In this document: one piece after another, positions 17,707-22,834 of the stretch | How positions within the stretch are numbered: the first letter of the stretch is position 1 | Layout of the letters: every line of letters starts with the position of its first letter | NCBI GenBank assembly: GCA_001430745.1 | Contig: KQ481938.1 | Span: forward strand, 861,293 to 884,126 | Reading direction: 5' to 3' | Origin: Auxenochlorella pyrenoidosa | Taxonomy: Eukaryota; Chlorophyta; Trebouxiophyceae; Chlorellales; Chlorellaceae | DNA: 22,834 nucleotides | Notes under the pieces: generated by a model | The model's database searches: none | The model's input: only the letters and a program-made list of their open reading frames with translations | What the model was told of the DNA's origin: nothing | Made by a program: the position numbers and the translations under genes

Positions 17707-20700
17707 TCAGAAGAAGCCGGGGTCGTGGATGGGCAGGAAGCCGGCCCTGACCCGGTTCTCCCGCCGGCAGGCGTCATCCCTGGGCTCGCACACCTGCAGG
17801 GGCAGAGTGCAGGGCTGTATACATGACACCATGCTTTTGTGCCTCAGAGACGATGCAGCATGCGCAGGAGCGCGCTGTGTAACGGCCGGCAGTTTGACAG
17901 CGCTGCTGGGGCACCGCACGCGCTGACCGGCTGGCTGAGGGGACAGTTAACCACATATCCGGCGTGCTCGTCATGTACCGACGTGCAAGCGCACTCACTG
18001 TGCAGTCGCCACAGGCCTTGCGGCAGGTGCCCAGGGTATTGGGCCCGCCTCGCATGAAGCCTGCGCGGCACACGCATGGGTGGCGAGCGTACAGCACGGC
18101 ATGTCAGCCGACAGAGTGTGTTTCCATGGCAGACATTCCCATCCACACCAGAGCCTTGTGCCTTTGCCCCGGTCCGCAGCTTGTGCTGGCGCAAGCTGCC
18201 AGCCAACGCAGCAGATGTGGCTGCACTGACACGCATACTGCAGCCCAGTCAAGGCTGTGATGCGCCCACATGTGGCTGCACAGAAATTTCGCCTGGCCGG
18301 CACCGGCACCAGCCCAGCCCCAGGCACGCGGCATCCGCCACTCTGGCATGCCTGCACCCACCCGGGTTGCTGGTGCACTCCCCATTCGCTGCCCAATCGT
18401 CGCACGAGGGGTCGGCGTCGGCGCAGTCCTCGGGTTCCAGGCCCGGCTCTGCAGGCGCCTCCTCTGCCAGCTGCTCTGGCCGGAAGGGCTGGGTGTGGAT
18501 CCAGAAGATGGCTGCAGGGCAGGGGGGCTCAGGAGGGCGCAGGTGCTCTGGTGCCAGGCTGGCAGGGGGAGGTCCGGGATGGCATCGCACTGACAGATGC
18601 ATGCTCGGGCACCCGCAGCCAACAGGAGGCACGGGGCACAGCGTGAGCCGGCGCTGCATGCGCTGAGTGCCCAGCAGGGACTGCAACAGCCAGCGGGCTG
18701 AGGGAGCATCGGCAACTGTGCACTGTTTTGCCGGCCGTAGGGCCGGCAGGCTGGCAGGGCAGCCCTAGCTGCTCACAGTCCATCCAATTGCTGCAATTCT
18801 AAATGGCTCACCCAGCAGTTGCCTCTTCAATCTAATTTGCGGCCCATGTGCGTGAGCACACACATGCTGTGCCCCGCTGCGCTCGCCACTCACCCACATA
18901 CTTGACGCCCAGCACGACGGGGCAGGCGGTGTGCAGGGCGTGCGGGTCGTGCGTCCGGCCATCTGGGTTCACCGAGTGAAACACGATGGCGTCGCCTCGC
19001 TTGGGCCGCATCGCCACGTGGCCCTGCGCAGGCCCGCACGTGCGAGGGAACAGCGGGTGGGAGGCAGAGGCGGAGTGGTGCACACGCGGCGCAGCACCCT
19101 GGCCCTCCCGCCCCACCCAAGGTGTGCTCTTTTTGAGCAATGCCCAGAAAGTGAGGTGCAGCCGCGCGTTGCCTGCACCCCGAAAGAAGCAGGCGGGAGG
19201 CAGGCCCCAGCCCGCTTCGCACCTTAGCGCACTCGGAGAAGGGTCCCAGCTTCTCTCCATAGGCGGGGTCCACCCACTCTGAGTTTGGGAAGGTGGTCTC
19301 CCCCCCCTCCTCCACATCAGACAGGTAGATGAGCACGGTGGCGGTGCGCGGCGAGTCCTCATCCAGGCTGTCAAAGTGCGCCTTGTACTGCTGGCTGTGC
19401 TGGTACCGCAGCACCTGCAGGGGCGTGGACGCAGCAGCTTTGCCATGCAGGCGCAGGGGATCCGGCCGAAAATGGCGGCGCAATGCAGGGTGCAGGAGGC
19501 ATGCAGGCGCGCAGGCCTGCCAGCGTGGCATGTGCTGGCGTACGGGAGCGCACAGCCCACCCGCCTCTGCTGCGCGCCTGTGGCGCCGCAGCATGCTTGG
19601 CACACGCCACAACCACACACGGCAGCACCCACCTGAATATCTTCTTGATGAGTGATATTGTACTTAGTCCACAGGGCCACCCGCTGTTCCAGCCGCGTGA
19701 CCACAGGGTCGTAATGCCGCCTGCAGATACTAGGAGAAAACGTGGCGGGGTCTGAAGGCAGGGCACTATCCTTGCCTGCTGAGCGGCGGGGCAGGGCAGC
19801 AGCTAGGGCATGCGCCCTAGCATTTACATAGGGCGGGCTTGAGGTTGGGCGCCCCGCTGCGACGCAGGTTGGTTTGCAGCAGCAGCTGCGCGGCTGCACG
19901 ACACAAACAGCTTCGGACTGCTCTCGGTCCTGCTGGCATGCCCGGCCCGCGAGCACCAGCCAGCGCGCCTGGCTGCGGGGCCACACGTGGCGCAAGCTTC
20001 CCCTCCCCCTGTCCCCACCGAATGAACATGCCATAGGATGTGCGGTAGTTATCCACTACACTCTCGCCGCCAGCGCCCACCACTGTGCTGCGCCGCAGCT
20101 GCATGCGGACAAGGGCACAGCCCATGTGAAGCCGTGCAGCCAGGCGAGCAGCCACGGGAGGGGTACATATCCCTGGGGCACGCAGTCGCGCTGTTGAGGT
20201 GCAGCCTGCGCTGGCCGCGCAGCTCTCGCACAGGGCTGCTGTCGGCCTCCCGCAGCGAGCTGCTGCCTGCGGCGCCACGGCGTTACCTGTGGCTGTGCGA
20301 TGCTGATGATGTGGTCAGTCTCCTCCTGCAATGATGGGATGGTTCGATCAGTTCAGCTGCCAGCGAGGGCAAGGACCGGCGCCTGCATCAGGCACAGCAC
20401 ACAGCCTCCATACAGCGATGGTGGGCCTGCACACGTGCCCAGCCTGTGCGGCTTCAAAGCCGCTGCAGCCAGCTCGCCTTGCTTGCAAAGTTGTGCGCCA
20501 CAAAGGAGCGAGGCCGCCAGGACACTGGCTCAAACCAGGTGTGCGGGTCTCTCATGCCTGGTGCGGATACTGCGCCTGCAGGGAGCACAGGATGGGCGGG
20601 GGTCCCGCTCGCATCGGCGGTGGCGGCAGCAGCGGCCGGAGAGTCACTCCTCCTTCCTGACACTGATCGCGGTCCCACCCGAGCTGAAAGTCAATGCTTT

Positions 20701-20793
20701 TGTCCTGCGCACGCTCATGGACCCTAGAAGGCCCACACCTGTGCAAATGGCCAGGGCTGCAAGAGCCACACCGACCAACGCCAGGGGCGCCAT
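17707..20793 (-). CDS. Membrane-anchored prolyl 4-hydroxylase with C-terminal ShKT domain; 10 exons, about 346 aa
   Basis: Exons, in transcript order: 20793-20679, 20575-20478, 20325-20287, 20098-20019, 19720-19633, 19414-19223, 19023-18894, 18511-18362, 18060-17999, 17793-17707. The N-terminus is a hydrophobic anchor (about 2-24), giving a type II ER/Golgi membrane protein. The dioxygenase core follows: [31 protein letters not shown] (iron ligands His153 and Asp155), [19 protein letters not shown], third ligand His about 235 in ALHTACPV, and 2-oxoglutarate-binding Lys about 245. It would hydroxylate peptidyl proline using Fe(II), 2-oxoglutarate and O2, probably on Hyp-rich wall or flagellar glycoproteins. 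A six-Cys ShKT domain (about 277-318, ending CRKACGDC) follows, as in many algal and plant P4Hs. Intron 2 has a GC donor (GCGAGC). Exon 5 has two in-phase acceptors 9 bp apart. The chosen ATG is the first in frame; a longer frame upstream lacks ATG. Confidence 0.87.
18730..18747. repeat. Perfect 7-bp GC inverted repeat with 4-nt loop
   Basis: GCCGGCC and GGCCGGC flank GTAG, within intron 7 of the prolyl hydroxylase gene. It would form a strong RNA hairpin; a function is not evident. Confidence 0.4.
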
Positions 20794-21175
20794 AAGGGTG
20801 CGGAAGTAAGACCTGAAGTATTCCAAGAAACAAGTGTCGATGTCGCGGGACGTGCAACGCAACAAGGGCAACTTGCAGGCAGCGAGCTTGAGCAGGGACA
20901 CGTACCCGCCGCAGGCAGTTCACGGCCCCCGCTCAACGCCACCATTTGCCTTGTTTGTGAACTGACGAAACATCTGCAACATCTGTGAGTTGTGACAGCC
21001 CGCCCACTGCGCCTCTTCCTCACCGTCGCCGACACCAAGGGCTTCGGCAGACCTCTGCCATCGCCCACAGCATCGCGCTCAGTATCGATTGCCAGATACA
21101 GGCAGCCGGTAGGAGGCGCCGTTCACCTGCCGCCGGTGAAGGCGACCGCCAAACAGCCAGGAGCAGCGAAGAAAA
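20794..21175. other. Short divergent promoter region (prolyl hydroxylase - / 173-aa protein +)
   Basis: Only 382 bp separate the two start codons. Open frames run through it on both strands with no recognisable domain. A shared bidirectional promoter is plausible. Confidence 0.55.
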
Positions 21176-22371
21176 ATGGCCCCACCAAAGCAGAAGTGAG
21201 CAGGGATGTCAATGCGGTTACACGCACGCTGACTGGCAGAGCCGCTGCCACTGTTGCCGCTCAACGCTGCCAGTGGTGTTGTGGTTCACTTGCTGCTCCC
21301 CTCGACCTGCTGTGCCCAGGAAGCCGCGCAAGGCAGCGCAACAGTCGGACAGCACCGGCAGCTCGGCGTTGGGCCTGCTGGCAGTGGCTGCCGCAGCTGC
21401 ACTCGGCTTTTGGTGGTGGCGGAAGCGGCAAGCGGGCGACGGCGGCGATGGCGGCAAGGCCGCTGGCGGGCGCTCGGCCTTCAAGTTCCCTGGAGGGTCG
21501 CAGGCAGCTGTCCAGGGCCCCAAGGGCAGGCAGGGCAACAACAAGAAGAACAAGGCGCGGCGGCGGGAGGAGAAGGCGCGGCGGGCGGAGAAGCGCGAGA
21601 AGTGAGTGCGCCGCGCGACTCAGCGATGCGGGCTGCGTACGCTGCATGTTCTGCGGGCTGCCAATGTCTGTGATGTAGAGTGCCGATGGCGCTTGATGAG
21701 GCAGCACGTTGAGGGCGGGCTGCCTGCGTCAGGCCGGCGACTGTCAGCTTAACGTTTGCAGCAACTGCCTGCTGGTCAGTAAGCATGCCTGCCTGATGTG
21801 CCATGCCTCTTCTTGTACTCTAACACCAAGACTTGCCGACGCTCCCAGCCCAACATTTTGCCCCATACCATGCTGGCTCGCAGGGCCGCCGAGGCGCCGC
21901 AGCAGGCGGGCAAGGCCGACGATCAGCCAGCCTCCACCGCTGTCATCAACTACAGGTGGGCCGGGCCAGGGGCAGGCTTGCTGCTTTTGTGTGCAGTCTG
22001 TCCAGTCCAGCCGTACCGGAATGTGCGGCACAGGCGTGCGATGCTGCTCCAGACGTGGCGGTGGCGCCGAGCCGTGCTTTGATCGGCCCACCATTGGTTC
22101 CACTGCTGCCTGCGCGCTTGGCTGCTTCTCGCTTCCACAGCAGCTCCTGCCTGGATCTTCCTCGCTCCTGGCTTGCGCCTAACCTGCACTCCCGCTCTCC
22201 TCCCCGGCTCTCCTCCCCTGCAGCTACTACGACTCGTCTCGTAAGGACGGCCTCATGCCCGCAGCCCGCAAGCGCACCAACCTGACAGCAGCCGATGCGG
22301 TTCAGCTGCAGCAGGATGCAGCGGCGAAATCCAAGGCAGAGGCGGGCAGCAGCAGCGGGCGTCCGCGGTGA
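21176..22371 (+). CDS. Small single-pass membrane protein with highly basic region, unknown function; 4 exons, 173 aa
   Basis: Exons: 21176-21195, 21320-21601, 21884-21955, 22224-22371; all three introns are phase 2 and keep frame. The first exon is only 20 nt (MAPPKQ plus two bases). The protein has a short Lys-rich start, one hydrophobic segment (about 22-40, LGLLAVAAAAALGFWWW), then RKR, a Gly/Asp stretch and a very basic charged helix (NNKKNKARRREEKARRAEKREK, about 80-101). A small Ala/Gln-rich part and a Tyr-containing tail (NYSYYDSSRKDGLMPA) follow. The basic helix suggests binding to RNA, ribosome or acidic lipid on the cytosolic side of a membrane, but this is inference. I do not recognise a family. 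The clean splice phases and continuous composition make a real gene likely. It is head-to-head with the prolyl hydroxylase gene. Confidence 0.68.
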
Positions 22372-22437
22372 TCGAGTGCTCTGGCCCTAGCTGGCAGCTT
22401 CTGCAAACCTTGGGTCAGTGTGTCGATTTGTCCCGTC

Positions 22438-22442
22438 TGTAA
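22438..22442 (+). promoter_or_regulatory. TGTAA poly(A) signal of the 173-aa protein gene
   Basis: The motif is 67 bp past the stop codon at 22369-22371. Confidence 0.5.
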
Positions 22443-22658
22443 TCTGAGCGAGCTTGTGCAGCATGGCGGCCCCCTTTGCCGACCTGCCCCAATTTTCCAT
22501 CTCCACTTTCTGGCATGCATGCAAACTGTTCATCAGCTTCCTGGAGGCTCCCGCGATGAGGCAACGCCGCCACGCTCCTTCCCCCGCTCTGCACACTTTT
22601 CAGTGGTCCCTGGTGCACCCTGTTGCACGTTGCAAGTGACCAGGCATTGCCTGTGACA

Positions 22659-22663
22659 TTACA
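22659..22663 (-). promoter_or_regulatory. Candidate TGTAA poly(A) signal of the gene at the right edge
   Basis: TTACA on the plus strand lies 105 bp downstream, on the minus strand, of the stop codon at 22768-22770. Confidence 0.45.
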
Positions 22664-22767
22664 TCACACAGTAATCCTACACAGGCCTGTCAGTGCACAG
22701 GGTGGTGAGCCGGCGCAGGCTCGTGTTGCCTGGCGTGGCCGTGAGGCTCTGCCTGCGTTGGTGCGCA

Positions 22768-22834
22768 TCACCACATGCCGCGGCCCTGCTTGGCGATGGC
22801 GCGTTCCCTGCGGTGGTGGTTGGCCATGGACGAC
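22768..22834 (-). CDS. Last codons of an unidentified gene, cut by the window edge
   Basis: On the minus strand the window ends with 21 open codons and a TGA (22768-22770). The C-terminus reads MANHHRRERAIAKQGRGMW and is basic. A TGTAA on the same strand 105 bp later supports a real 3' end. The fragment is too short to name a family, and it is not known whether the methionine is internal. Confidence 0.42.
   Translation of the reverse strand, partial: SSMANHHRRERAIAKQGRGMW

Larger units (their letters stand above)
22372..22767. other. Convergent 3' flanks of the 173-aa protein gene (+) and the edge gene (-)
   Basis: No gene was recognised in these 396 bp. Both strands have a TGTAA at a suitable distance from their stop codons (22438 on plus, 22659-22663 on minus), which supports two facing 3' ends. 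Confidence 0.55.

Overview
This window looks like nuclear DNA of a GC-rich green alga, most likely a Chlorella-type trebouxiophyte. Coding sequence is cut into short exons by introns of mostly 120-400 bp that end in CAG. Several 3' ends carry the green-algal poly(A) signal TGTAA. Proteins carry Ala/Gln/Pro-rich filler, and the families (class 3 lipase, GH5 mannanase, RING-CH ligase, ShKT-type prolyl 4-hydroxylase, EAPP) are eukaryotic. All gene models were built by hand from splice sites, reading phase and recalled family motifs; nothing was searched.

Layout: (1) 262-498 +, last exon of a gene ending in a GAS2-like (GAR) domain. (2) 1324-6503 +, a 15-exon gene for a 666-residue, probably plastid-targeted class 3 lipase with two tandem lipase-like domains; the first has lost its catalytic serine. 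(3) 7232-12494 -, a 9-exon endonuclease/exonuclease/phosphatase (EEP) family gene of 419 residues. (4) 9035-11458 +, a 7-exon GH5 endo-beta-mannanase-like gene lying wholly inside the 2767-bp intron 4 of the EEP gene, on the opposite strand. (5) 13503-14734 +, an EAPP-family zinc protein. (6) 15099-16985 -, a membrane RING-CH E3 ubiquitin ligase. (7) 17707-20793 -, a membrane-anchored prolyl 4-hydroxylase with a C-terminal ShKT domain. (8) 21176-22371 +, a 173-residue single-pass membrane protein of unknown function. (9) 22768 to the window edge -, the last codons of an unidentified gene.

There is no operon logic. Neighbours are arranged head-to-head (EEP/EAPP; prolyl hydroxylase/173-residue protein) or tail-to-tail (lipase/EEP; EAPP/RING-CH; 173-residue protein/edge gene). 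The main points of interest are the nested antisense GH5 gene, the active/pseudo-enzyme tandem lipase, and a raised share of GC-AG introns, all in phase 0. No tRNA, rRNA, CRISPR array or intact mobile element was seen.
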